The position numbers and the translations under genes were made by a program. 64,000 nucleotides of DNA from Bradyrhizobium guangdongense (GTDB lineage Bacteria > Pseudomonadota > Alphaproteobacteria > Rhizobiales > Xanthobacteraceae): assembly GCF_004114975.1 (NCBI RefSeq), contig NZ_CP030051.1, forward strand, positions 496,001 through 560,000. The letters are read 5' to 3'. The notes under the pieces were generated by a model that saw only the letters and a list, made by a program, of their open reading frames with translations, was not told where the DNA came from and did no database searches. This document shows positions 54,017 through 63,931 of this stretch, piece after piece; within the stretch, counting starts at the first letter, position 1, and every line of letters starts with the position of its first letter.

Positions 54017-54712
54017 ATGCGATTTCTGATTGTCGAGGACCATCCGTTGTTTCGCGAGGCGCTCGAAGGTGCGCTTCAGATGGTGGAGCCTGCGGCCGAG
54101 ATCCTCCAGGCGATTTCGATCGACGACGCGCTCGAGCAGGTCGCCGCGATCCCGGACATCGACCTCATCCTGCTCGATCTGTCGATGCCCGGCACGACGG
54201 GCCTTTCAGGCATCATTCGCGTCCGCAAGACGTTTCCCAGGATTCCCGTCGTCATCGTCTCGGGCCATCAGGACCCGCAGATCATCTCCGGTGCATTGTC
54301 ATTGGGCGTGTCGGGCTACGTCCTCAAATCATCGTCCAAGCAGACGTTGGCGCAGTCGATCGGCGAGGTGCTGCGCGGCTCGGTCTGTGTTCCCGCCGCC
54401 TATCACGGGTCGGTCCGCGCGCAGCGTGCGGCCGGTCCGGCGGAGGATCTCCTGAAACGTCTGCACGATTTGACGCCGCAGCAATTGCGCGTGCTCGACA
54501 TGCTCAAGCGGGGCCTGCAGAACAAGCAGATCGCCTATGAGCTGAAGATTTCGGAGACCACGGTGAAGGTCCACGTCTCCGATATCTTGCGCAAGCTCAA
54601 CGTGCTGAGCCGCACCAAGGCGATCGTCGAAATGTCCAGGATCGACTTCGCGAATCTGGCCGCCGAGAGCCCCGCGACGCGGCGCGAGCGGGCTCAGCCG
54701 GAGCAGCCGTGA
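54017..54712 (+). CDS. NarL/LuxR-type response regulator (second of a tandem pair)
   Basis: A 231-residue protein with the same architecture as the preceding regulator: LIVEDHPLFREALEGAL, phosphorylation site D54 (LLDLSMPGTTG), and HTH LTPQQLRVLDMLKRGLQNKQIAYELK / ETTVKVHVSDILRKLN. The two are clear paralogues (shared DHPLFREAL, the LS-P-TG segment, LTPQQLRVLD and LRKL), so a tandem duplication is likely. There is only a weak ribosome site. The C-terminal tail is Arg/Glu/Pro-rich. It is convergent with the hybrid kinase gene. Confidence 0.88.
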   Translation: MRFLIVEDHPLFREALEGALQMVEPAAEILQAISIDDALEQVAAIPDIDLILLDLSMPGTTGLSGIIRVRKTFPRIPVVIVSGHQDPQIISGALSLGVSGYVLKSSSKQTLAQSIGEVLRGSVCVPAAYHGSVRAQRAAGPAEDLLKRLHDLTPQQLRVLDMLKRGLQNKQIAYELKISETTVKVHVSDILRKLNVLSRTKAIVEMSRIDFANLAAESPATRRERAQPEQP

Positions 54713-54855
54713 GGCGACTTCTGCCGATGGGTCGCACGGATCGAGCTGTGATTGGCCGAAGATTACGTCTTGGGAATTATCGGCTTGAAGAAATGTAGAA
54801 TACTACCGCTACTGTGCATGGGGTTGTTTTCGGATTTTGTCCGAAGGCCATCCGA

Positions 54856-56205
54856 TCAGCTCAGCAGGAACGACAGCAGCGCGCGCATCTCGGCGGGCCT
54901 GATCGGCTTCTTCAGCACTTCGAGGCCGTGACGGCTCGCTTCCTTCGCCGCCTTCTCGGAGTAATCGGCGGTGATGATCATGGCCGGCGTATCGAGCTTC
55001 AGATGCTCTCGGACATCGGCGATCGCCGATAGGCCGCTCTCGCCATGGTCGAGGTGGAGATCGGCGATGATTGCGTCGGGCGCGCCGCCGAGCTCATTGA
55101 GGCGCAACAACGCGTCCGCGGTCGATCGCGTGGTCGCGACGTCGCAGCCCCATCCCTCCAGCAGGGCGGCCAAGGCTTCCGAGCCGTTCGGATCGTTCTC
55201 GATCAGCAGGATCTTGGCGCCCTCGAGGCCACCATAATGCTGCTCGGCCGGCTTGACCTCGTGCACCTCGTCGCGGACTTCAGTGAGGTCCGCCGGCTCC
55301 AGTTCCAGGGAGAAGGTCGAGCCCCTGCCGATCTGCGAGGACAGCCGCACCTTGTGTCCGAGCACGGTTGCGAAACGCCGGACGATGGAGAGGCCCAGCC
55401 CGAAACCGGCCTGGTCGGCGGCGCTGGCCTCGCCGCGCTGGAATTCGCGGAAGATCGCCTCCTGCTGCGCCTGCGCGATTCCCGGCCCGGTGTCGGAGAC
55501 CTGAATGCAGATGCGGTCTCCCCTCGGCCGGCACCCCATCACGACGCCACCGCTGCGGGTGTAGCGGATGGCATTGGCCAGCAGGTTTTGCAGGATCCGT
55601 CGCAACATCATCGCATCCGACCTCACCACCAGCTGCGAGGCGCGGATACGCAGGGACAGGCCTTGCCGCGCCGCGATCGGCTCGAACTCGTTGCGGAGCT
55701 GCTCGAACAGAGGTGCGAGCGCGATGGCGTGGACGTCGGGCTTGAGCGCGCCGGCGTCGAGCTTGGCGATCTCCAGCAGCGAGCGCAGCAGGTCCTCCAG
55801 CATCAGCAGCGAGCGGTCGGCCTGATCGATCAGGAGGCCCGCCTCCTGCGATTCCATCATCTCGGTCAGCGCCGACAGGGTGAGGCGGGCCGCATTGAGC
55901 GGCTGTAACAGGTCGTGGGTGACGGAGATCAGCACCGAGGATTTCAACGAGCTCGCGGCCTCGGCCTGCTGCTTGGCGCGGTAGAGACCCTCATTGGCGC
56001 GCTCGACCGAGTGCAGCGCCTCGCGCAATTGATGCGTCCGGTCGCGAACCTTGTGGTCGAGCGCGATGGCGGTTTCGAACAGGGAGAAGGCGTTGAGCTG
56101 CTGGTCCATCGAGCGCTCGACGCGCGACATCAGCGCGGCGTTGATCTTCCGCAGCTTGGCGGCCTCGCGCTGCAGCTGGTCCATCGTATCGGAGCTCTGC
56201 GACAT
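54856..56205 (-). CDS. Hybrid histidine kinase with C-terminal receiver, no membrane segment
   Basis: A 449-residue cytoplasmic hybrid kinase. An N-terminal coiled coil lies at about 5-115 (QREAAKLRKINAALMSRVERSMDQQ, TEHQLREALHSVERANEGLYRAKQQAEAAS-like). HisKA has VTHDLLQPLNAARL (phospho-His), and the HATPase has an N-box LQNLLANAIRYTRSGG, DTGPGIAQAQQ and GFGLGLSIVRRF. A receiver ends the protein (ILLIENDPNGSE, phospho-Asp in IIADLHLD, KKPIRP). It starts five bases after the FIST gene stop and so is coupled to it; a GTG at 56214 overlapping that stop is an alternative start. It resembles the NahK/ErcS'-type kinases of alcohol-oxidation regulation. Confidence 0.87.
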   Translation of the reverse strand: MSQSSDTMDQLQREAAKLRKINAALMSRVERSMDQQLNAFSLFETAIALDHKVRDRTHQLREALHSVERANEGLYRAKQQAEAASSLKSSVLISVTHDLLQPLNAARLTLSALTEMMESQEAGLLIDQADRSLLMLEDLLRSLLEIAKLDAGALKPDVHAIALAPLFEQLRNEFEPIAARQGLSLRIRASQLVVRSDAMMLRRILQNLLANAIRYTRSGGVVMGCRPRGDRICIQVSDTGPGIAQAQQEAIFREFQRGEASAADQAGFGLGLSIVRRFATVLGHKVRLSSQIGRGSTFSLELEPADLTEVRDEVHEVKPAEQHYGGLEGAKILLIENDPNGSEALAALLEGWGCDVATTRSTADALLRLNELGGAPDAIIADLHLDHGESGLSAIADVREHLKLDTPAMIITADYSEKAAKEASRHGLEVLKKPIRPAEMRALLSFLLS

Positions 56206-56210
56206 GTCCG

Positions 56211-57377
56211 TCACGCCGGGCGCCTTCCGATCGCGACGCCCGTAAAAGTCTGGTTCACATGCATCGAGCCGAACTGTTCGCCATAGGTGTGGAATCCGAC
56301 GACGCGGTTCTGCCGGTACAGCTCGGACATGTCGCGGGCGAGCTGGTGCTGCTCGGCATCGAGGCGGCGGAGCAGACATTCAAAGCCGATATAGAGCGAG
56401 ACGTCTCCGATCTGGTCGCGGATGTCGGCGAAGGTCTGACGCGTCGAGCCGACCAGGCTTTTCGACGAGGCCGCGGTCAGCACCATGCCCTCGTCGATGG
56501 CGCAGAAGAAATGCAGCGAGCCGTCCGGCTCGACGCGCTGGATCGACCGGGCATAATATGAGCCGCCGACCCGCACCAGGACGGGGTGGGATGCGAAGGA
56601 GAACGGGTCGAGCTTGGCATCCATGATCCCGACCATGCGGGAATATTCCTCGGCCGCCGGCTCGGCATTCAACTCCCTGACCGTTCGATTTTCGATGTCG
56701 GCCTCCGTGACCACCATCTTCTGCGCCCGCGGCTCGAAATTGTCGCACTTGAACACCCGGAACGGCAGCGACGTGCTCAGCAGGATCAGCAGCGCGGCAT
56801 TGCTGTGTGCCTTACCGTCGAAGAACACAAAGGTCTTCTCGAAGCGCATCCCGTCGCCCGCGGAGCCGCCGACGACGGGGATATCGTCGAGCGAGGCATA
56901 GATCGCGGACATCACCGCTTCTTCGCGCCGGCACAGGCCGTCGATCAGGACCAGGCCGAAGGGGCTCCCACGGTCGATCTGCGGGCTCGCCCGCAGCAGC
57001 TCGTGCCGGAGCTCGCCGCCGATCCTGCGGCCGTCCTCGACCTGGAAGCTCTCGAGATTGAAAATGGGCCGCACCGCCGCCGAGAAATCGGCGCGGCTGA
57101 AGGCGAGGGCCACGACACTGTTCTCGTCCCAGCCGTCAGGGGCGAGCTCGCCCGCGGTGGTGCAGCCGCAGACCTGGGTCTCATCGAAGTGTCGGGTGAT
57201 CTCGGCGATGAAACGATGAGGGTCGTAGCGGGGAGAGAGGAAGACCAGGATCAGTGCCAGCTCGTCGGACGGGAGCTGGGCCGCAAGCTCGGCCACGGCT
57301 TCATCGACGGTGGCGGCCTTCGATTTGGCAACGGCAACACCAGACGCACCGCCAAACCGAAACTCGGTTTGCCCCAC
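56211..57377 (-). CDS. FIST-domain sensory protein
   Basis: A 388-residue protein with FIST_N (about 25-220; ELALILVFLSPRYD, CGCTTAGELAPDGWDENSV, VVGGSAGDGMRFEKTFVFFDG) and FIST_C (about 240-380; EYSRMVGIMD, SFASHPVLVRVGG, VVGFHTYGEQFGSMHVNQTFTGVAIG). FIST domains are small-ligand sensors, often of amino acids. I start at GTG 57375-57377 with AGGGAG upstream; the longer frame begins with TTG. It is the first gene of a two-gene operon with the hybrid kinase and probably gives it its ligand input. The same FIST-kinase pairing accompanies PQQ ethanol dehydrogenase genes in Pseudomonas. Confidence 0.87.
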   Translation of the reverse strand: MGQTEFRFGGASGVAVAKSKAATVDEAVAELAAQLPSDELALILVFLSPRYDPHRFIAEITRHFDETQVCGCTTAGELAPDGWDENSVVALAFSRADFSAAVRPIFNLESFQVEDGRRIGGELRHELLRASPQIDRGSPFGLVLIDGLCRREEAVMSAIYASLDDIPVVGGSAGDGMRFEKTFVFFDGKAHSNAALLILLSTSLPFRVFKCDNFEPRAQKMVVTEADIENRTVRELNAEPAAEEYSRMVGIMDAKLDPFSFASHPVLVRVGGSYYARSIQRVEPDGSLHFFCAIDEGMVLTAASSKSLVGSTRQTFADIRDQIGDVSLYIGFECLLRRLDAEQHQLARDMSELYRQNRVVGFHTYGEQFGSMHVNQTFTGVAIGRRPA

Positions 57378-57641
57378 TCCGCTTCTCCCTTGAGGACCAG
57401 CTTGGTCTGACGCCAAGTGCGTGATTATTGCCTGACAAGTACCGTAAGAATAAGGCGTTTTCCGGTTGGCCGCAACACGCGAGCTCGCTCGGGGCCCCCT
57501 TCCCGGAGCTGGGACTCTCCGCTCCCGAATACAGATCGGACGAATTTACCGCCCTTTATCGATTCTGCCTTAGTTTTGCGCATCCAGGTCTGGGGGCGGG
57601 GCGCCTCCGGATCGCGGCTGAAGACTGAATGGGGGTTGGGA

Positions 57642-59681
57642 ATGTCCGGGCGTACCGCATCGCCGTCTAAGCGCAGCTTGTTTCCGACCCTCCGGTTCCG
57701 CGCCAAGATCATCCTCGGTTTTGCAGCCGTGCTGGTCATCTCGGCCGGAAGCATGGCGTTCTCCTATTTCGGCTTCGAGCGCGTCTCATCCGGCGTCGGG
57801 TCCTATCGCAACAGCGTCTCGGAGGCCGATCTCGCCCGCAACATCGATCGCGAGCTGCTTGCCTACCGCTCGGCCGTCAAATATTTCGTCGTCACCGGCA
57901 AGGAAGACGACGCCAAGACCGCGCTGGACGCCGAGACCAGCCTGAAGAATGCCATCGACCAAGCGGTCAAGAGCGCCAAGACGCCGGCGCGGCAGGACAG
58001 CCTCGACAAACTCGCCAAGGAATTTTCGAACTTCTCCGCGACCTTCGCCAAGGTCCTCAAGGCCAAGCGTGACAGCACGTTGCTGGTGCAGAACCAGCTC
58101 TCGCGGCAAGCCAATCTCCTGAAATACAAGCTCGACGACATCGGCAACAACGCTTCCGATTCCGAGGCGCAGGCGATCGAGTTCGGCACCAAGCAGGTCA
58201 ACGCCCAATTCCAGACCGCGAGCTCGGCGGCGACCAATTTCGTGCTGACGTCCGACCAGGCGATCGCGAGCAGTGCGCTGGCGCGGCTGAAATTCGTCGA
58301 GAACTCGCTCGGCGCGGTCTATTCCATGGACGACAAGATCGTCGCCGGCCTGAAAGATGCCAAGGCGATCCTCACCGCTTATCGCGAAGCGCTGGAGAAG
58401 CTGATCGCCAACGCCAAGCTGGTCGATGAGCTCGTCACCGAGATGAGCGGATCGGCTGGCGCGATCCTTCAGGGCGCCACCGCCATGAAGGCGGATCTGG
58501 TTGCCGAACAGCAGCGCCTGGATTCGGAATCGGAAGCCACCATCGGCAAGACCGAGCAACTGGTGCTGATGCTGGCCGTCGGCGGTACGCTGTTGGGTGC
58601 GGTCCTCGCCTTCCTGCTCGGCACCGGCATCTCGCGGCCGATGATCGCGATGTGCAAGGCGATGCGCGAGCTGGCTTCGGGGAATTTCGACGTCGTGCTG
58701 CCGGGCCTCGGGCGCAAAGATGAGATCGGCGAGATGGCGGGCGCGGTCGAGGAGTTCAAGGTTCAGGCGGTGGCCAAGGCCGAGCGCGATGCCGCCGCCA
58801 GCGAAGCGCAGAACAAGGAGCAGGCCGCGTCGCGCCGCGCCGAGCTGATCCGCTTTGCCGATGATTTCGAGAGCGCGGTCGGCGCCATCGTCTCCAACGT
58901 CTCGGCCTCCGCCGTGCAGCTGGAATCGGCGGCCTCGACGCTGACCCGCACTGCCGAAACGACGCAGAGCCTGTCGAGCCAGGTCGCCGGCGTGTCCGAG
59001 CAGGCCTCCTCCAACATGCAGTCGGTCGCCACCGCGACGGAAGAGCTGTCGGCCTCGGTCGAGGAGATCGGCCGCCAGGTTCGCGATTCCAGCCGCATTG
59101 CCGAGGCCGCCGTGGGGCAGGCCAAGGAGACCGACGGCCGGATCGGTAAACTCTCGCACGCCGCCCAGCAGATCGGCGAGGTGGTCAAGCTGATCACGGC
59201 GATCGCCGAGCAGACCAACCTTCTCGCGCTCAACGCCACCATCGAGGCCGCGCGGGCCGGCGAGGCCGGACGCGGCTTTGCGGTGGTCGCGAGCGAAGTG
59301 AAATCGCTGGCGAGCCAGACCGCCAAGGCGACGGACGAGATTTCCTCGCACATCGCGGGCATGCAGGGCGCGACCGCCGAGTCGGTCGCCGCGATCAAGG
59401 AGATCGGTGCGACCATCGGCCAGATCTCGTCGATCTCAACCTCGATTGCGAGCGCCGTCGAGCAGCAGGGCGCGGCGACGCAGGAGATTGCGCGCAGTGT
59501 CCAGACCGTCGCGCAGGGCACCCAGACTGCGGCGACCGATATCGGTCAGGTCAATCGCGGCGCCGCCGAGACCGGCTCGGCCTCGGAAGAGGTGCTGAAC
59601 TCGGCCAAGACACTCTCCAGTGAAAGCGCGCGCCTGCGGGCCGAGCTCGACCGCTTCATGGCAAATATCCGGGCAGCTTAA
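57642..59681 (+). CDS. Methyl-accepting chemotaxis protein (first of a tandem pair)
   Basis: A 679-residue chemoreceptor. TM1 lies at about 24-44, a long periplasmic helical-bundle sensor at 45-300, TM2 at about 303-326 ([21 protein letters not shown]), HAMP at about 328-380 and the signalling domain at about 400-679. The hairpin tip reads [35 protein letters not shown]. There is no CheR/CheB pentapeptide at the C-terminus. I start at ATG 57642, after GGGGGTTGGGA. From 58626 to its end the DNA is almost identical to the next gene. Its neighbours suggest taxis to an alcohol or its oxidation state, which is inference. Confidence 0.9.
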   Translation: MSGRTASPSKRSLFPTLRFRAKIILGFAAVLVISAGSMAFSYFGFERVSSGVGSYRNSVSEADLARNIDRELLAYRSAVKYFVVTGKEDDAKTALDAETSLKNAIDQAVKSAKTPARQDSLDKLAKEFSNFSATFAKVLKAKRDSTLLVQNQLSRQANLLKYKLDDIGNNASDSEAQAIEFGTKQVNAQFQTASSAATNFVLTSDQAIASSALARLKFVENSLGAVYSMDDKIVAGLKDAKAILTAYREALEKLIANAKLVDELVTEMSGSAGAILQGATAMKADLVAEQQRLDSESEATIGKTEQLVLMLAVGGTLLGAVLAFLLGTGISRPMIAMCKAMRELASGNFDVVLPGLGRKDEIGEMAGAVEEFKVQAVAKAERDAAASEAQNKEQAASRRAELIRFADDFESAVGAIVSNVSASAVQLESAASTLTRTAETTQSLSSQVAGVSEQASSNMQSVATATEELSASVEEIGRQVRDSSRIAEAAVGQAKETDGRIGKLSHAAQQIGEVVKLITAIAEQTNLLALNATIEAARAGEAGRGFAVVASEVKSLASQTAKATDEISSHIAGMQGATAESVAAIKEIGATIGQISSISTSIASAVEQQGAATQEIARSVQTVAQGTQTAATDIGQVNRGAAETGSASEEVLNSAKTLSSESARLRAELDRFMANIRAA

Positions 59682-59870
59682 AGCCTGGATCGTTTGACGT
59701 CGGCCGAACGTCACGTAGCCCGGGACCCCATCCCCCCATCCCCTAACCGCAAGTTGCGATGCCGTAAATTTACCGCAGCTTATCCTTTGCCCATTACCGT
59801 GAATACGAGTCGGGGAGCGGGCTGCTGCCGGGCTGCGCCTGGTTTTCCGCGAATGGAATGGGGTGGGGGA

Positions 59871-61904
59871 ATGTCCATCAAGTCGAAGCCGAGCTCTCTG
59901 AAGCTCTTCACCTTGCGTTTTCGCGCAAAGATCATCCTGGGCTTCGTGGCGGTGCTCGCCATTCTCGCCGTCAGCATGGCGTTCGCCTATTTCGGGTTCG
60001 AACGGATCGCGGGCGCCGTCGCCTCCTACCGGGCCAGCGTGGCCGAAGCCGACCTGGCACGGACCATCGATCGCGAGTTGATCAGCTATCAGGGATTGAC
60101 CCGGGCCTACACGCTGACTGGCGCCGCGGACGACGAAACGGCAGCCAAGGCGGCCGAAGGAAACCTGAAGGCGGCGATTGCGAAATCCATCTCTGCCACG
60201 TCAGGCGCGGCGCGCCGCGAGGAGGTCGGCAAGCTCGAGGCCGAATTCCAGCGTTTCACGAAGGTGTTCAGCGAGATCATCACGCTGACACGTGAGAACA
60301 ACAAGATTGCGACCGACGAGCTGAACAGCGTCGGCAACAAGATCCGCTTCAAGTTCGACGACCTCGCCGATACTGCAGCGTTGGCTGGCCTCGCCTCGGT
60401 CCAGAGCACGGCCAAGGACATCACCTCGCAATATCTCGCGGTCTCCACCTCGGTCAGCGCCTTTGTCGCCAAGCCGGAGCCGAAGACCGCGGACGGCGTC
60501 GTCGCCCGCATCAAGTTTCTGGAGACGTTGCTGGTCTCGATCTACGCCAACGACCAGAAGATCACCGACCGAGTCACTGAAATCGGCAATTTGCTGAAGC
60601 AGTACCGCGCATCCTTTGCCAAGCTGTCGGACAATGTGAAGATCATCGTCAAGTTGAACGGCGAGATGACCAAGACGGCTGCGTCCATCCTCAAGCTCTC
60701 GGGTGAGTTGCGGTCGAACCTGTCGGACGATCAGCAGCGCATCGAGGCAAGCGCGAATGCGACGATCGCGGAAACCGAGCGGCTGATGCTGATGCTGGCG
60801 CTTGGCGGTCTCACCATCGGTGCCGTGCTGGCGCTGATGCTCGGCAATGGCATCTCGCGGCCGATGATCGCGATGTGCAAGGCGATGCGCGAGCTGGCTT
60901 CGGGGAATTTCGATGTCGTGCTGCCGGGTCTTGGCCGCAAGGACGAGATCGGCGAGATGGCGGGTGCGGTCGAGGAGTTCAAGGTTCAAGCGGTGGCCAA
61001 GGCCGAGCGCGATGCCGCCGCCAGCGAAGCACAGAACAAGGAGCAGGCCGCGTCGCGTCGCGCCGAGCTGATCCGCTTTGCCGATGATTTCGAGAGCGCG
61101 GTCGGCGCCATCGTCTCCAACGTCTCGGCCTCCGCCGTGCAGCTGGAATCGGCGGCCTCGACGCTGACCCGCACTGCCGAAACGACGCAGAGCCTGTCGA
61201 GCCAGGTCGCCGGCGTGTCCGAGCAGGCCTCCTCCAACATGCAGTCGGTCGCCACCGCGACGGAAGAGCTGTCGGCCTCGGTCGAGGAGATCGGCCGCCA
61301 GGTTCGCGATTCCAGCCGCATTGCCGAAGCCGCCGTGGGGCAGGCCAAGGAGACCGACGGCCGGATCGGTAAACTCTCGCACGCCGCTCAGCAGATCGGC
61401 GAGGTGGTCAAGCTGATCACGGCGATCGCCGAGCAGACCAACCTTCTCGCGCTCAACGCCACCATCGAGGCCGCGCGGGCCGGCGAGGCCGGGCGTGGCT
61501 TTGCGGTGGTCGCAAGCGAAGTGAAATCGCTGGCGAGCCAGACCGCCAAGGCGACGGACGAGATTTCCTCGCACATCGCGGGCATGCAGGGCGCGACCGC
61601 CGAGTCGGTCGCCGCGATCAAGGAGATCGGCGCGACCATCGGCCAGATCTCGTCGATCTCAACCTCGATTGCGAGCGCCGTCGAGCAGCAGGGCGCGGCG
61701 ACGCAGGAGATTGCGCGCAGTGTCCAGACCGTCGCGCAGGGCACCCAGACTGCGGCGACCGATATCGGTCAGGTCAATCGCGGCGCCGCCGAGACCGGCT
61801 CGGCCTCGGAAGAGGTGCTGAACTCGGCCAAGACACTCTCCAGTGAAAGCACGCGCCTGCGGGCCGAGCTCGACCGCTTCATGGCAAACATTCGCGCGGC
61901 GTAA
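59871..61904 (+). CDS. Methyl-accepting chemotaxis protein (second of a tandem pair)
   Basis: A 677-residue paralogue of the preceding receptor. The periplasmic part (about 45-300) is clearly diverged ([42 protein letters not shown]). From the end of TM2 onward ([16 protein letters not shown]) the two proteins are the same except for one Ala/Thr change near the C-terminus. I start at ATG 59871, in a G-rich leader like that of the first gene. The sensor half probably recognises a different ligand while feeding the same chemotaxis array. Confidence 0.9.
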   Translation: MSIKSKPSSLKLFTLRFRAKIILGFVAVLAILAVSMAFAYFGFERIAGAVASYRASVAEADLARTIDRELISYQGLTRAYTLTGAADDETAAKAAEGNLKAAIAKSISATSGAARREEVGKLEAEFQRFTKVFSEIITLTRENNKIATDELNSVGNKIRFKFDDLADTAALAGLASVQSTAKDITSQYLAVSTSVSAFVAKPEPKTADGVVARIKFLETLLVSIYANDQKITDRVTEIGNLLKQYRASFAKLSDNVKIIVKLNGEMTKTAASILKLSGELRSNLSDDQQRIEASANATIAETERLMLMLALGGLTIGAVLALMLGNGISRPMIAMCKAMRELASGNFDVVLPGLGRKDEIGEMAGAVEEFKVQAVAKAERDAAASEAQNKEQAASRRAELIRFADDFESAVGAIVSNVSASAVQLESAASTLTRTAETTQSLSSQVAGVSEQASSNMQSVATATEELSASVEEIGRQVRDSSRIAEAAVGQAKETDGRIGKLSHAAQQIGEVVKLITAIAEQTNLLALNATIEAARAGEAGRGFAVVASEVKSLASQTAKATDEISSHIAGMQGATAESVAAIKEIGATIGQISSISTSIASAVEQQGAATQEIARSVQTVAQGTQTAATDIGQVNRGAAETGSASEEVLNSAKTLSSESTRLRAELDRFMANIRAA

Positions 61905-61918
61905 CAGCTGCTCTGCTT

Positions 61919-61967
61919 CGCTGTCGTCCGGAAGCGGATCTGCGCTTCGCCTGTCCGGGACGACAGC
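61919..61967. repeat. Short palindrome between the chemoreceptor and DUF3175 genes
   Basis: CTGTCGTCC (61921-61929) and GGACGACAG (61958-61966) are complementary, with a second small hairpin (GAAGCG/CGCTTC) inside. It lies between two convergent genes and may terminate both. Confidence 0.65.
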
Positions 61968-61975
61968 GGCAGGCC

Positions 61976-62314
61976 TCACTCCCTCCCAAACGCCCGCTTC
62001 AGCTCGCCCTTTGCTCTCTCCAGCCGATCGCGTTGCGTCTTTGGCAACGTCTTGCCGGCGCGGTTGATATAGAACGTCAGCATCGACAGCGCCGAGCGAT
62101 ATGCGCCGGCCTTGCGGCGCGAGCTGTGCTCCGCGGACCGCTTCAGCGAGTCTGCGATCTTCTTCGCGCTCGTGAGCTTGAACACGCCGCGCTTGAGATC
62201 GAGCGCGTCGCTCTCCCTTGTCACGCGCTGCGACCATCGCTTTGATGTCGCGCGCCTGGTGCTCTTGCGCGCGGCGGTTTTGCGCGAATGTGTCGTCTTT
62301 CTGACGGGAGCCAT
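61976..62314 (-). CDS. DUF3175 protein
   Basis: A 112-residue basic protein. The N-terminal 25 residues are a Lys/Arg/Ser/Thr-rich tail (RKTTHSRKTAARKSTRRATSK). The DUF3175 domain follows (RWSQRVTRESDALDL, KKIADSLKRSAEHSSRRKAG, YRSALSMLTFYINRAGK). The strong positive charge suggests nucleic-acid binding, but the family function is unknown. Confidence 0.85.
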   Translation of the reverse strand: MAPVRKTTHSRKTAARKSTRRATSKRWSQRVTRESDALDLKRGVFKLTSAKKIADSLKRSAEHSSRRKAGAYRSALSMLTFYINRAGKTLPKTQRDRLERAKGELKRAFGRE

Positions 62315-62440
62315 GCGTCAACTCCTTACGGCTCCAGCGGAAACGGCCGGCAGGCGATGCCGTTCCCGCGGGAACCTGCCGTTGCCGCAGGCGTTGTCGC
62401 AGTCGGCAGGCGGATGCCGCCCCCCAGACCCAGCAACGCG

Positions 62441-63928
62441 ATGGAATTGCAGCAGAGCCCGGCGCTGAATTATGGACCTGCAATCTCGGCGGCGGCCGCG
62501 CCCGATCGTATCGTCGCGACCAGCATTCCCGCGCGGCTGGACGCCCTGCCCTGGAGCAGCTTCCATACCCGCGTCGTGCTGGCGCTCGGCATTACCTGGA
62601 TTCTCGATGGTCTCGAGGTGACATTGGCCGGCGCGCTTTCGGGCGCGCTGAAGCAGAGCCCGATGCTGCATTTCTCCAATCTCGATCTCGGCATCGCGAA
62701 TTCTGCCTATCTCGCGGGCGCGGTCATTGGCGCGCTCGGCTTCGGCTGGCTCACCGACCGCATCGGCCGCAAGAAGCTGTTCTTCATTACGCTGGCGCTC
62801 TATCTCTCCGCGACGGCGGCGACCGCGCTCTCGTGGAATATCACGAGCTACGCGCTGTTTCGCTTCCTGACCGGCGCCGGCATCGGTGGCGAGTACACGG
62901 CGATCAACTCGACGATCCAGGAACTGGTGCCGGCGCGCTATCGCGGCTGGACCGATCTCGTCATCAACGGCAGCTTCTGGATCGGCGCGGCGATGGGTGC
63001 GGTGGCCGCGATCGTGCTGCTCGACCCGGCGGTCATTGGCCCCGATCTCGGCTGGCGTCTGGCGTATCTCATCGGCGCGGTCATCGGCCTCGTCGTGCTC
63101 CTGATGCGGATGTGGATTCCGGAAAGTCCGCGCTGGCTGATGATTCACGGCCGGCCGGACCAGGCCCACAAGATCGTCCACGACATCGAGCGAACGGTGA
63201 TCGGACACGATCAGGATACGAGCGACGGGCGTTTCCCCAAAATGCGGCTGAAGATGCGCGATCACACGCCGATCGGCGAAGTCGTGCATACGCTTTTTGC
63301 CGCCTACCGCCAGCGCGCGCTGGTCGGCCTTGTGCTGATGGTAGCGCAGGCCTTCTTCTACAACGCGATCTTCTTCACCTTCGCACTGGTTCTGACCGAC
63401 TTCTACGGCATCAGCGCCGATCATGTCGGCTGGTATTTGCTGCCGTTCGCCGCCGGCAACTTCCTCGGTCCGCTGCTGCTTGGACGTTTGTTCGACACGC
63501 TCGGCCGCCGCGCCATGATCATGTTCACCTATGGCGTCTCGGGCCTGCTGCTGGCGCTGTCGGGCTACCTGTTCTCGATCGGTGCGTTGAGCGCGCAGGG
63601 GCAGACCATCGCCTGGATGGTGATCTTCTTCTTTGCATCGCCTGCCGCAAGCGCGGCCTATCTCACGGTGAGCGAGACCTTTCCGCTCGAAGTTCGCGCG
63701 CTGGCGATCGCGGTGTTCTATGCGGTCGGCACGGGCATCGGCGGCGTCGTGGGTCCCGCGCTGTTCGGCGCGCTGATCGACACGGGATCGCGCAGCAGCG
63801 TGTTCGCCGGCTATTTGCTGGGAGCATTCCTGATGATCGTCGCTGCGATCGTGGCATGGCGCTACGCCGTTTCCGCGGAGCGTAAATCGCTCGAAGAAAT
63901 CGCACGGCCGCTCGCTTCCATGGAGTAG
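62441..63928 (+). CDS. Major facilitator superfamily transporter, sugar-porter-like signature
   Basis: A 495-residue inner-membrane protein with twelve predicted helices. The MFS signature between TM2 and TM3 is GWLTDRIGRKKL, and PESPRWLMIHG follows TM6, as in the sugar-porter and aromatic-acid symporter branches. A second GRLFDTLGRR lies between TM8 and TM9. The substrate cannot be read from the sequence. The start is uncertain: ATG 62441 (MELQQSPALN) is listed, while ATG 62414 in the same frame has GGCAGGCGG upstream. The next gene begins three bases after its stop, so they are probably cotranscribed. Confidence 0.85.
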   Translation: MELQQSPALNYGPAISAAAAPDRIVATSIPARLDALPWSSFHTRVVLALGITWILDGLEVTLAGALSGALKQSPMLHFSNLDLGIANSAYLAGAVIGALGFGWLTDRIGRKKLFFITLALYLSATAATALSWNITSYALFRFLTGAGIGGEYTAINSTIQELVPARYRGWTDLVINGSFWIGAAMGAVAAIVLLDPAVIGPDLGWRLAYLIGAVIGLVVLLMRMWIPESPRWLMIHGRPDQAHKIVHDIERTVIGHDQDTSDGRFPKMRLKMRDHTPIGEVVHTLFAAYRQRALVGLVLMVAQAFFYNAIFFTFALVLTDFYGISADHVGWYLLPFAAGNFLGPLLLGRLFDTLGRRAMIMFTYGVSGLLLALSGYLFSIGALSAQGQTIAWMVIFFFASPAASAAYLTVSETFPLEVRALAIAVFYAVGTGIGGVVGPALFGALIDTGSRSSVFAGYLLGAFLMIVAAIVAWRYAVSAERKSLEEIARPLASME

Positions 63929-63931
63929 ACT

